From Scilla litardierei (lineage: Eukaryota > Streptophyta > Magnoliopsida > Asparagales > Asparagaceae), in the NCBI GenBank assembly GCA_030789695.1, contig CM061141.1, forward strand, positions 169,708,807-169,772,806: 64,000 nucleotides of DNA, in the 5' to 3' direction. The notes under the pieces are model-generated. The model searched no databases and was not told the DNA's origin. It saw nothing but the letters and a program-made list of their open reading frames with translations. How positions within the stretch are numbered: position 1 is the stretch's first letter; every line of letters starts with the position of its first letter. A program made the position numbers and the translations under genes. Of this stretch, positions 1-12,500 are shown piece by piece.

Positions 1-192
1 TCAGCGCGCACAACTTGCAAAATTGTGACCGTTTTGCACGTTGACAAAAAATGTCTACATTTGCCCAAAAATACTCAACGCTCACAACCGGCAAAATGGT
101 GACCATTTTGCGCGTGGAGCAAAAAATGTCTACATTTAACCAAAATTACTTAGTGCGCACATCCAACAAAATTGTCACCGTTTTGAGTGCTG
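1..192. repeat. 74-bp satellite S74, left segment
   Basis: About 2.5 tandem monomers of ~74 bp. Each carries the recurring blocks tctacatttacccaaaatta, gcgcacaaccggcaaaattg and tgaccgttttgcgcgctgag. The array is cut at about 192 by unrelated sequence and resumes near 563 in the same orientation. Confidence 0.93.
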
Positions 193-562
193 GCACGAAC
201 GGTACCCCAAGTAAGATATAGTTACATACCTTTCGTCTCACGAAGCAGAACACCCACTACAGCTATCACCAACGAAGGAGGGGAGGGATTATCCAAAGGT
301 AGTGGAGTGGATCCTTCTGCTGATCAGATTGCGATACATCTCGCTAGAACGAGAGCTAGAAGACGAACTAAACTCGCATGCGTTATGCATATAGCTAGCC
401 GCCGCCTTCTTTCTGAACCTGGATCAAAGTAAGCCAGTTAGTCATTCTGGTAGTGATCCGGGAAAGCCGAAAGCAAGCAGTGAATAACTTATCTCATTAT
501 TATAAATAAATAATTTCCTATTTCCCTGAGACTATACGCTCAAATGCGGACAAGCGCAATCA
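193..562. other. Single-copy insert within S74, possibly organelle-derived
   Basis: About 370 bp without the S74 motif, sharply bounded by S74 on both sides and with no internal repeat. It has moderate GC and a mixed composition. Stretches such as gggaaagccgaaagcaagca and the AT-rich ttattataaataaataattt are reminiscent of plant mitochondrial intergenic DNA, so a nuclear mitochondrial insertion is one explanation. I cannot confirm this without a search. An 81-codon frame at 187-432 (+) begins inside the satellite and matches nothing I recognise, so it is not called as a gene. No terminal inverted repeat or clear target duplication is visible, which argues against a transposon. Confidence 0.45.
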
Positions 563-3500
563 AAGTGTCTACATTTATCCAAAATTACCCAGCGCACACA
601 GCCGGCAAAATTGTGACTGTTTTGCGCGCTGCGCAAAAATTGTCTACATTTACCCAAAATTACCCAGCGTGCACACCCGGCAAAATTGTTCCCGTTTTGC
701 GCAGTGTGAAAAAATGTCTACATTTACCCAAAATTGCCAAGTGTGCACAACCGGCCAAAATTGTCACCATTTTATGCGCTAAGCACATAATGTCTATATT
801 TACCCAAAATTACCCAGTGCCCACAACCCACAAAATTGTGACTATTTTGTGCGCTGAGCACAAATGTCTACATTTACCCAAAGTGACCAAGCGCGCAAAA
901 CCTGCAAAATTGTGACCGTTTTGTGCGCTGACCAAATTTGTCTACATTTACCCAAATTACTTAGTGCGCACAACCAGTAAAAATGAAACCGTTTTGCGTG
1001 CTGGGCAAAAAACTGTTTACATTTACCCAAAATTACACAGCGCGCACAACCTGCAACATTGTGACTGTTTTGCGCACTACGCAAATAATGTCTACATTTA
1101 CACAAAGTGGCCCAGCGTGCACAACCTGCAAAATCGTGACCGTTTTGCACGCTGGGAAAACTGTCTACATTTACCCAAAATAACCAGCGCGCACACCCGG
1201 CAAAATTGTGACAGTTTTGCGCGCTGGGCAAAAATGTCTACATTTACCCAAAAATACCAGCGCACTTACCAGGCTAAATTGTGACCGTTTTGCGCAGTGC
1301 AAAAATGTCTACATTTACCCAAAATTGCCATGTGTGCCCAACCGGTAAAAATTGTGACCATTTTGCGCGCTGAGCAAAAATGTCGATATTTACCCAAAAA
1401 TATCCAACGCGCACAGCCGGCAAAATTGAGACCGTTTTGCGCCCTGCGCATAACATGATACCTTTGCCCAAAATTACGTAAGGCGCACAGCCGGCAAAAT
1501 TGAGACCGTTTTGCGCGCTGAGCAAAACTGCCTACATTTACCCAAAATTACCGAACGCGCACAACCGGCAAAATTGTGACAGTTTTGAGCACTGGGCAAA
1601 ACCGTCTACTTTTACCCAAAATTACCCAGCGCGCACAACCGTCAAAATTGTTACCATTTTACGCGCAAAGCAAATAATGTCTACATTTACCCAGAATTAC
1701 CGAGTGCCCACAACCCGCAAAATTGTGACTGTTCTGTGCGCTGAGCACAAATGTCTACATTTACCCAAGGGACCGAGCGCGCAAAACCTGCAAAATTGTG
1801 ACCGTTTTACGTGCTGTGCAAAAATGTCTTCATTTAACCAAAATTACTCAACGCACATAACCGGCAAAGTTGTGACCGTTTTGCACGCTGGGCAAAACTG
1901 TCTACATTTACCCAAAATTACCAGCGCACATACTAGACAAAATTTTGACTGTTTTGCATGCTGCACAAAAATTTCAACATTTAACCAAAATTACTCAGCC
2001 CGAACAACTGGCAAAATTGTGACAGTTTTACGCGCTGAGCAAAACTGTCTAAATTTTCCCAAAATTCCTCTGTGCGCACAACCTGTAAAATTGTGACCGT
2101 CTTGCACGATAAAAATATCAACATTTACCCAAAATTACTCAACGCTCACAACCGGCAAAATGATGACCATTTTGCACGCGGAGCAAAAAATGTCTACATT
2201 TAACCAAAATTACTCAGCGCGCACATCCGGTAAAATTTTGACTGTTTTGCGTGCAGAGCAAAAGTGTCTACATTTATCCAAAATTACAAAATAGTCTACA
2301 ATTACCAAAAATTACCCAGCGCGCACAACCTGCCAAATTGTAACCGTTTTCCGTGCTTAGCAAAACTGTCTACATTTACCCAAATTTACCCAGCACGCAC
2401 AACCGGCAAAATTGTGACCGTTTAGTTCGCTATGAAAATAATGTCTACATTTACCGAAAATTATCCAGTGCCCACAACCCGTAAAATTGTGACTGCGCGC
2501 TGAGCACAAATGTCTACATTTACCCAAAGCGACCCAGCGCGCACAACCAGCAAAATTGTGACCATTTTGCGCGCTGACCAAATATGTCTACATTTAACCA
2601 AATTACTCAGCGCTCACAAACGGCAAAATTGTGACCATTTTGCGCGCTGAACAAAAAAGTCTACATTTAACCAAAATTACTCAGCGCGCATAGCCGGCAA
2701 AATTGAGACCGTTTTGTGCACTGATCAAAACTGTCTACATTTACCCAAATTTACCAGCGCGCACACCAGAGAAAATTGCGACTGCTTAGCGCGCTGGGCA
2801 AAAATGTCTACATTTACTCAAAATTACCAGCGCACACACCCGAGAAAATTGTGACTGTTTTGCGCGCTGCGCAAAAATGTCAACATTTACCCCAAATTCA
2901 ACCGGCAAAATTGTTACCGTTTTTGGCGTTAACCAAAACTGTCTACATTTTCCAAAAATTACCCAGCGCGCACAACCATCAATATTGTGACAGTTTTGCG
3001 CGCTGAGCAAAACTGCCTACACTTTTCCAAAATTACCCAGGGCGCACAACCGGCAAAAATGTGACCGTTTTGCGCGCTGGGCAAAATTTTCTACATTTAC
3101 CCAAAATTACCCAGCGTGCACAACCGGCAAAATTGTGACCGTTTTGCGCACTATGAAAATAATGTCTACATTTACCCAAAATTACCTAGTGCATACAACT
3201 TGCAAAATTGTGACCATTTTGCGCGCTGAGCACAAATGTCTACATTTACCTAATGTGACACAGCGCGCACAACTTGCAAAATTGTGACCATTTTGCGCGC
3301 ACAGCCGACAAAAGTGTGACCGTTTTGCGCGCTGAGCTAAACTGCTTGCATTTGGCCAAAATTACACGACATGCACAATCAGCAAAATTCTGACCGTTTT
3401 GCGCGGTGAGCAAAACTGTCTACATTTGTCAAAAATTACCCAGCGCGCACAACCGACAAAATTGTGACAGTTTTGTGCGCTGAGCAAAACTGTCTACATT

Positions 3501-6500
3501 TGGCCAAAATTACACAGTGTGCACAACCGGAAAAATGTGACTGCTTTGTGTGCTGGGTAAAACTGTCTACATTTACCCAAAATTACCCAGCGCGCACAAC
3601 CCGCAAAATTGTGACCGTTTTGCGTACTACGCAAATAATGCCTACATTTTCCCAAAGTGTCACAGCGCGAACAACCTGCAAAATTGTGACCGTTTTGCGC
3701 GCTGACCAAATATATCTACATTTACCCAAAGCGACTCAGCACGCACAACCGACAAAATCGTGACCGTTTTGCGCGCTGAGGAAAAATGTCTACATTTACC
3801 CAAAATTACTCGGTGCGCATAGCCGGCAAAATTGTGACCGTTTTGCGTACTGGGGAAAACTGTCTACATTTACCCAAAATTACTAGCGCCTACACCCGGC
3901 AAAATTGTCACTGTTTTTCGTGTTGAGCAAAAGGGTTTACATTTATCCAAAATTACCCGGCACGCACAGCCGACAAAATTGTGACTGTTTTGCGCGCAGC
4001 GCAAAAATTTCTACATTTACCAAAATTACCCAGCGTGCACACCTGGCAAAATTGTTACCATTTTGCGCGCTGTGCAAAAATGTCTACATTTACCCAAAAT
4101 TACCTGTGTGCACAACCGGCAAAAATTGTGACTGTTTTGCGCACTGGGCAAAAATGTAGACATTTACCCAAAATTATCCACAGCGCCAAGCCGGCAAAAT
4201 TGTGACCGTTTTGCGCGCTGAGCAAAACTGCCTAAATTTTGCCAAAATTCCTTAGAGCGCACAACCTGCAAAATTGTGACGGTTTTACACGTTGACCAAA
4301 AATATCTACATTTGCCCAAAATTACAAAACGCTCACAACCGGCAAAATGGTGACCTTTTTGCGTGCGGAGCAAAAAATGTCTACATTTAACCAAATTACT
4401 CAGCGCGCACATCCGGCAGAATTGTGACCATTTTGCATGCTGAGCAAAAGTGTCTAAATTTACCCAAAATTACAAAATAGTCTACATTTAACCAAAATTA
4501 ACCCAGCGTACAACCGACAAAATTGTGACCGTTTTGTGTGCTAAGCAAAAATGCCTATATTTACCCAAAATTACCCAGCGTGCATAGCCTACAAAATTGT
4601 GTCCGTTTTGCACGATGCGCGCAAAAAATGTCTACATTTACCCAAAATTACCCAGCGTGCACAACCGGCAAAATTTTGACCGTTTTGCGCGCTGTGCAAA
4701 CATGTCTACATTTACCCAAAATTGCCATGTGTGCACAACAAGCAAAAATTGTGACCGTTTTGCGCACTGGGCCAAAATGTCGACATTTACCCAAAATTAT
4801 CCAGCGTGCACATCCGGCAAAATGGTGATCGTTTTGCGCCCTGAGCAAATCAGTATACATTAGACCAAAATTACGCAACGCAGACAGTCGGCAAAAGTGA
4901 GACTATTTTGCGCGCTTAGGTAAACTGCCTACATTTGCCCAAAATTACCCAAAGCGCTTAACCGGAAAAATTGTGACCGTTTTGCGCGCTGAGCAAAACT
5001 GCCTACATTTTCCAAAAATTACACTGCACGCACAACCGGCAAAGTTGTGACGGTTTTGCGCGCTAAGCAAAACTGTTTACATTTACACAAAATTATGCAG
5101 CGCGCACAACCGGCAAAATTGTGACCGTTTTGCGCGCTGAGCAAAACTGTCTACATTTACCCAAAATTACACAGTGCGCACAACCGGCACAAATGTGACC
5201 GTTTTGCGTGCTGTGCAAAAAGTCTACATTTACCCAAAATTACCCAGCGTGCATAACCCGCAAAATTGTGACTGTTTTTCGCACTACGCAAATAATACCT
5301 ACATTTACCCAAAGTGACCCAGCACGCACTGCCTGCAAAATTGTGACATTTTTGCGCGCTGACCAAATTTGTCTACATTTACCCAAAGTGACTCAGCGCA
5401 CACAACCAACAAAATTGTGACTGTTTTGCGCTCTGAGCAAAAATGTCTACATTTTCCAAAAATTACACTGCGCGCACAACCGGCAAAGTTGTGACGGTTT
5501 TGTGCGCTAAGCAAAACTGTTTACATTTACCCAAAATTATGCAGCGCGCACAACCGGTAAAATTGTGACCGTTTTGCGCGCTGAGCAAAATTGTCTACAT
5601 TTACCCAAAATTAGACAGTGCGCACAACCGGCACAAATGTGACCTTTTTGCGTGCTGGGTAAAACCGTCTACATTTACCCAAAATTACCCAGCGCACATA
5701 ACCCGCAAAATTGTGACTGTTTTTCGCACTATGCAAATAATACCTACATTTACCCAAAGTGACCCAGCGCGCACTGCCTGCAAGATTATGACATTTTTGC
5801 GCACTGACGAAATTTGTCTACATTTACCCAAAGTGACTCAGCGCACACAACCGACAAAATTGTGACCGTTTTGCGCTCTGAGCAAAAATGTCTACATATA
5901 ACCAAAATTACTCAGCGCGCATAGCCGACAATTTTGTAACCATTGGCGCGCTGGGTAGACTGTCTACATTTACCCAAAATTACCAGCCCGTACACCCAGC
6001 AAAATTGTGACCGTTTAGTGCACTGGGCTAAAATGTCTACATTTACCCAAATTACCAGAGCACACACACAGAAAAATTGTGACCGTTTTGCACGATGAGC
6101 AAAAATATCAACATTTACCCAAAATTACTTAGCCTGCACAACCGGCAAAATTGTGACCGTTTTTCGCGCTCACCAAAACTGCCTACATTTTCCAAAAATT
6201 GCCCAGCATGCACAACCGTCAAAATTGTGACAGTTTTACGCGCTGAGCAAAACTGTCTACATTTACCCAAAATTATCCAGGGCGCACAACCGGTAAAAAT
6301 GTGACCGTTCCGCACGCTGGGCAAAATTGTCTACATTTACCCAAAATTACCTAGCGCGCACAACCGGCAAAATTGTGACCGTTTTGCATGCTACGCAAAT
6401 AATGTCTACATTTACCCAAAATTACCTAGTGCACACAACCCGCAAAATTGTGACTGTTTTGCGTGTTGAGCACAAATGTCAACATTTATCCAAAGTGACC

Positions 6501-6588
6501 CATCGCGCACAACCTGTAAAATTGTGACCGTTTTGCGCGCTGACCAAATATGTCTATATTTACCCAAAATTACTCAGCGCTCACAACC
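563..6588. repeat. 74-bp satellite S74, main array (~80 monomers)
   Basis: Head-to-tail monomers of ~74 bp, diverged from one another by visible substitutions and 1-5 bp indels. Variants include a monomer with caaagtgacccagcgcgcac instead of the usual caaaattacccag, and one with a shortened promoter-like aaaattacc. The gcgcgctg core alternates with gcacgctg, gtgcgctg and gcatgctg, the pattern expected from decay of methylated CpG. Because 74 is not a multiple of three, frames rotate from monomer to monomer. The 60-200-codon frames on both strands are by-products, not genes. The array ends abruptly at 6588 against S330. Confidence 0.93.
5011..5887. repeat. Tandem duplication of a ~435-bp, six-monomer block in S74
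   Basis: The blocks starting near 5012 and 5446 run in parallel. Both open with the variant ctacattttccaaaaattac, followed by a monomer with ttatgcagcgcgcac, then one with ggcacaaatgtgacc, then aataatacctacatttaccc, then two caaagtgac monomers. Six S74 monomers were therefore copied as a unit, which is local higher-order structure. Confidence 0.8.
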
Positions 6589-9500
6589 GTGGAAACAACA
6601 TCCACTTTGCAGACAAGAAACGTTTACTCTCCATTTGTCCTCATATTCCTCCAAAACGCGCATGAATTTCGTGCGCGTCCAAGAAATCAGAGACGGGTGC
6701 CATTTGCTTGTGTTTTGAATCCAGGAGTAAATTCTTGAATTTTTTCGGTATAAAACGATGGTGATGCACAATCGAAAGCTCAGGAAATAGGATTTCGATT
6801 TTTTGAGGCATATCACGCCCTCCTTCATCCATTAGAGTGAGCTAGGTCAGCCAGAAATCAAAATATTCTTCAAACATCTATTTTGGACAACCGTTGGGTT
6901 ATGCCAATTGAAATTTCATGAGAATATAGGAAACAGTCTCCACTCTGCATAGAAACAATATTTACTCTCCATTTGTCCTCATATTCCTCCAAAACTGCCA
7001 CGAAATCCATGCAAGTCCAAAAAATCAGAGACAGGTGCAATTTCTTGTGTTTTGAATCCAAGAGTAAATTCTTGCATTTTTCGGTAGAATGCGAAGGTGA
7101 ATCACAATCGGAAGCTCAGGAACGAATATTTTGATTGTTTGGGGCCCAGAATGCCCTTCTTCATCCGTTAGAGTTAGCTCGGGTAGCTAGAACCGAAAAG
7201 TCTATCACACCTGCTATTTTGGGCAACCATTGGGCAATATTCCTATTGAAATTTCATGGGAATATAGGAAACAACCTCCTCTCCCCATTGAAACAATGTT
7301 TACTTTCTATTTGATTTCATTCATCTAAAACTCCGACGAAATTCGTTCGAGTCCCCGAAATCAGAGACTGGTGCAATTGCTTGTGTTTTGAATCCAAGAG
7401 AATTCTTGTCGTTTTTCTATAGAAAACAATGGTGACGCACTTTCGATCGTTTGAGGCCTAGAATGCCATACTTCATCCATTAGAGTGAGATAGGATATAG
7501 CCAGATATTGAAAACCACTTCAAATGTGTTATTTTGGACAACCGCTGGGCAATTCCAATTGAAATTTCGTCAGAATTGGGAAAACTACCTCCTCTCCACG
7601 TAGAAATAACGTTTACTCTCCGTTTGTCCTCATATTCCTCCAAAACTCCCACGAAATCCGTGAGAGTCCCAGAAATCAAAGACGGATGCAATGCCTTGTG
7701 TTTTGAATCCAAGAGTTAATTCTTGTAGTTTTGGTAGAAAATGATGGTGATGCACAATTGGAAGCTCTGTACCGAATATTTTGATCATTTGAGACCTACA
7801 ATGCCCTCTTTCCTCTATTAGAGTGAGCTAGGGCAGCCAGAAATCGAAAAATACTTCAAATATTCAATTTGAAGCAACCGTTGGGCAATTGCAATTAAAA
7901 TTTCATGGGAATAGAGAAAACAACCTCCTATCTGAATTGAAACAACGTTTACTCTATATTTATCCTCATAGTCCACCAAAACTCCAATGAAATCCTCGCG
8001 AGTCCCAGAAATCAGAGGCGGGTGCAATTGCTTGTGTTTTGAATCCAAGCGTAAATTCTTGTCATTTTCGGTAGAGAACGAAGATGACACACTATCGAAA
8101 ACTCAGGAACGAAGATTTTGATCGTTTGGGGCCTAGAATGCACTACTTCATACTCATGCTTCAACCCATCAATTTTGGACTTGGGCAGCCAGAAATCGCA
8201 AAATGCTTCAAACCATCTATTTTGGGCAACCGTTTGGTAATTCCAATTGAAGTCTCGGGTAAACAACCTTCTCTCCATATAGAAACAACATTTACTCTCT
8301 ACTTGTCCTCATATTCCTCCAAAACTCCCACGAAAGCCGTGCGAGTCCCAAAAATCAGAGACGTGTGCAATTGCTTGTGTTTTGAATCCAAGAGTAAATT
8401 CGTGTAGTTTTTCTATAGAAAACGATGGTGATGCACTATCTGAAACTTGGAAACGAAGATTTCGATCGTTTGAGGCCTAGAATGCAGTCCTTCATCCATT
8501 AGAGAGAGCTTGGACAGTCAGAAATCGAAAAATGCATCAAACCTTCAATTTTGGGCAACCGCTGGGCAATAGCAATTGAAATTTCGTGTGAATAAAGAAA
8601 ACAATCACCTCTCTGCATTGACACAATGTTTACTCTATATTTATCCTCATAGTCCACCGGAACTCCCACAAAATCGTTGTGAATCCTAGAAATCAGAGAC
8701 GGGTGCAATTGCTTATGTTTTGAATCCAAGAGTTAATTCTTGTAGTTTTTCGGTTGAAAACGATGGTGACGTATAATTCGAAGCTCAGGAACGAATATTT
8801 TGATTGTTTGGGACCTATAATGCCATCCTTCATCTATTAGAGTGAGCTAGGCAGCTAGAAATTGAAAAATGCTTCAAACCTTCAATTTTGGGCGACCGTT
8901 TAGGCAATTGCAATTGAAATTTCTTGGGAATAAAGAAAACAGCCGCTGCTCTGCCTTAAAACAACGTTTACTCTATATTTATCCTCATAGTCCACCAAAA
9001 CTCCTACGAAATCCGTGATTGTCCCAAAAATCAGAGACGCGTGATATTGCCTGTGAATCCAAGATTAAATTCGTTTAGGTTTATTACAGAAAACGATGGT
9101 GACGCACCATCTGAAACTCAAGAACGAAGATTTCGATCATTTTAGGCCTAGAAGCCTTCCTCCATTAGAGTGAGCTAAGTAGCCAGAAACCGCAAAATAC
9201 TTCAAACCTGCTATTTTGGGGAACTGTTGGACAATTCCAGTTTAAATTACAAGGAAAAAGCAGAAACAACATCCACTCCACAGACAAGCAACGTACTCTC
9301 CTTTTATTCTCATATTCCTCCAAAACTCTAATGAATTCCGTTTGAGTCCCAGAAATCAGAGACGGGTGCCATTGCTTGTGTTTTGAATCCAACAGTAAAT
9401 GCTTGAAGTTTTTCGGTAGAAAACGATGGTGACGCACGATTGAAAGCTCAGGAAAGAGGATTTCGATCTTTTGAGGCCTATAATGCCCTCCTTCATTCAC

Positions 9501-12500
9501 TAGAGTGAGTTAAGGCAGCCTTCATTTGTCCTCATATTCCTCCAAAAACTCACACGAAATCCGTGCGAGTCCCAAAAATTAGAGACGTGTGCAATTGCTT
9601 GTGTTTTGAACCCAAGAGTAAATTCGTGTAGTTTTTTGTAGAAAACGTTGGTGACGAACTATCAGAAGTTTAGAAACGAAGATTTCGATCGTTTGAGACC
9701 TAGAATGCAGTCCTTCGTCCATTGAGAGAGCTTGGGCAGCCAAAAATTGAAAAATGCTTCTAACCTTCAATTTTGGGCAACTGCTGGGCAATTGCAAATG
9801 AAATTTTGTGGGAATAAAGAAAACAACCACCTCTCTGCATTGAAACAACGTTTACTCTATATTTATCCTCATAGTCTGCCAAAACTCCGAAGAAATCGTT
9901 GTGAGTACCAGAAATCAGAGGCAGATGCAATTGCTTGTGTTTTGAATCCAAGAGGTAATTCTTAGAGTTTTTCGGTTGAAAACGATGGTGACGTATAATC
10001 GGAAGCAGGAACGAATATTTCGATCACTTGGGGCCTATTATACACTCTAACATCTATTAAAGTGAGGTAGGGCAGCCAGAAATTGAAAAATGCTTCAAAC
10101 CGTCAATTTTGGGCGACCGTTTGGGCAATTGCAATCGAAATTTCGTGGGAATAAAGAAAACAGTCTTGCCCTCCCTTGAAACCATGTTAACTCTATATTT
10201 ATCCTTATAGTCTGCCAAAACTCCCATGAAATCCGCACGGGTCCCAAAAATCAGAGACGTGTGCTATTGCGTGTGTTTTGAATCCAATATTAAATTCGTT
10301 TAGCGTTATTGTAGAAAACGATGGTGGCGCACCATCTGAAGCTCAGGAACGAAGATTTTGATCGTTTGAGGCATAGAATGCACTCCTTCATCCATTAGAT
10401 TGAGCTAGGCAGCCAGAAACCGTAAAATACTTCAAATCTACTATTTTGGGACACCGTTGGACAATTCCAGTTTAAATTACAAGGGAAAAGGGGAAACAAC
10501 ATCCAATCCGCAAATAAGCAACCTTTTCTCTCCTTTTGTTCTCATATTCCTCCAAAACTCCCACGAATTCGTTCGAGTCCCAGAAATCAGAGACGTGTGC
10601 CATTAATGCCCTCCTTCATCCACTAGAGTGAATTTTTGAAATTTTTCGATAGAAAACGATGTTAACGCACGATTGGAAGCTCTGGAAAGAGGATTTTAAT
10701 CGTTTGAGGCCTATAATGCCATCCTTCATCCACTAGAGTGAGCTAGGGTAGCCAAAAGCCGAAAAATGCTTTAAACCATCTATTTTGTACAACCGTTGGA
10801 CCATGCCAATTGATGTTTCGTGGGAATCGAGGAAACAACCTCCACTCCCCATAGAAACAATGTTTACTCTCCATTTGTCCTCATATTCTCCCAGAACTCT
10901 CACAAAATCCTAGCGAGTCCCAAAAATTAGAGATGAGTGCCATTGCTTGTGTTTGGAATTCAAGAGTAAATTCTTGAAGTTTTTCAGTAGAAAACGATGG
11001 TGACGCACAATCGAAAGCTCAGGAAAGAGGATTTCGATTTTTTGAGGCCTATAATGCACTCCTTCATCCATTAGAGTGAGCTAGGACAGCCAAAAACCGA
11101 AAAGTGCTTCAAACCATCTATTTTGGACAACCGTTGGGCAATGCCAATTGAAATTTCGTGGGAATAGAGGAAACAACCTCCACTCCATATAAAAACAACG
11201 TTTACTCTCCATTTGACCTCATTCCTCCAAAACTCTCACAAAATCCGTTCGAGTCCCCGAATTCAGAGAGGGGTGCAATTGCTTGTGTTTTGAATCCAAA
11301 AGTAAATTCATATAGTTTTTCAGTAGAAAACGATGGTGATGCACTATCTTAAGCCCCGAAACGAAGATTTCGAGGCCTAGAATGCCATCCTTCATATATT
11401 AGAGTGAGCTAGGGCAGCCAGAAATCGAAAAACACTTCAAACGTGTTATTTTGGACAACTGCTGGGCAATTCCAATTGAAATTTCGTCAGAATTGTGAAA
11501 ACTACCTCCTCTCCACGTAGAAGCAATGTTTACTATCCCTTTATCCTCATATTCCTCCAAAACTCCGACGAAATCCGTGCGAGTCCCAGAAATCAGAGAC
11601 GTGAGCAAACTTGTGTTTTAAATCCAAGAGTTAATTCTTGAGGTTTTTGGTAGAAACCCATGGTGACGCACAATCGGAAGATCAGTAAAGAATATTTTGG
11701 CCGTTCAGACATAAAATGCCATTCTTCGTCTTTTAGAGTGACCTAGGGTAGCCAGAAATTGAAATATTCTTAAAACCTTCAATTTTGGACTTCCGTTGAG
11801 CAATTGCAATTGAAATTTCGTGGGAATAAAAAAACAACCTCCTCTCTGTATTTAAACAATTTTTACACTATATTTATCCTCATATTCCGCCAAAACTCCC
11901 ACAAAATATTCATGAGACCCAGAAATCAGAGACGTGTGCAATTGCTTGTGTTTTGAATCCAAACGTAAATTCGTGTCCTTTTTCGGTTGAAAACGATGAT
12001 GACGCACTATCGAAAGCTCATGAATGAAGATTTCGATCGTGTATGACCTAGAATGCACTACTTCATCCATTAAAGTGAGCTAGGGCAGCAAGAAACCGAA
12101 AAATACTTCACACCATCTATTTTGGACAACTTTTGGGCAATGCAATTGAAATTTCATGGGAATAGAGGAAACAAACTCCACTCTACATATAAACAATGTT
12201 TACTCTCCAGTTGTCCTCAAAAATCCTTGCGAGTCCCAAAAATCAGAGACATGTGGAATTTCTTGTGTTTTGAAACCAAGAGTAAATTGTTTTGGTTTTT
12301 TGGCAGAAAATGAAGGTGACGAAAAATCGGAAGCTCAAGAACGAATATTTCGATTGTTTAAGGCCTAGAATGCCCTCCTCCATCAATTTTACTTAGTTTG
12401 GGCGGCCAGAAACCGAAAAATATATTAAATCTGCTATTTTGGGCTACCGTTAGGCAATTCATATTGAAATTTCATGGGAATTGCGGAAACAACCTCATCT

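Noticed and set aside
187..432. 81-codon plus frame across the S74/insert border
   Set aside because: It starts inside the satellite, has no recognisable product and is bounded by unrelated sequence. Not a supportable gene.
544..4878. Many 60-200-codon frames in S74 with repeated words such as QNGHNFAGCARW and KLSTFTQNYPA
   Set aside because: They are translations of 74-bp satellite monomers in rotating frames on both strands, with no conserved start or stop.
1..6588. CRISPR-like array (short repeats with regular period)
   Set aside because: There are no unique spacers. The whole 74-bp period is homologous between units and the context is plant satellite.
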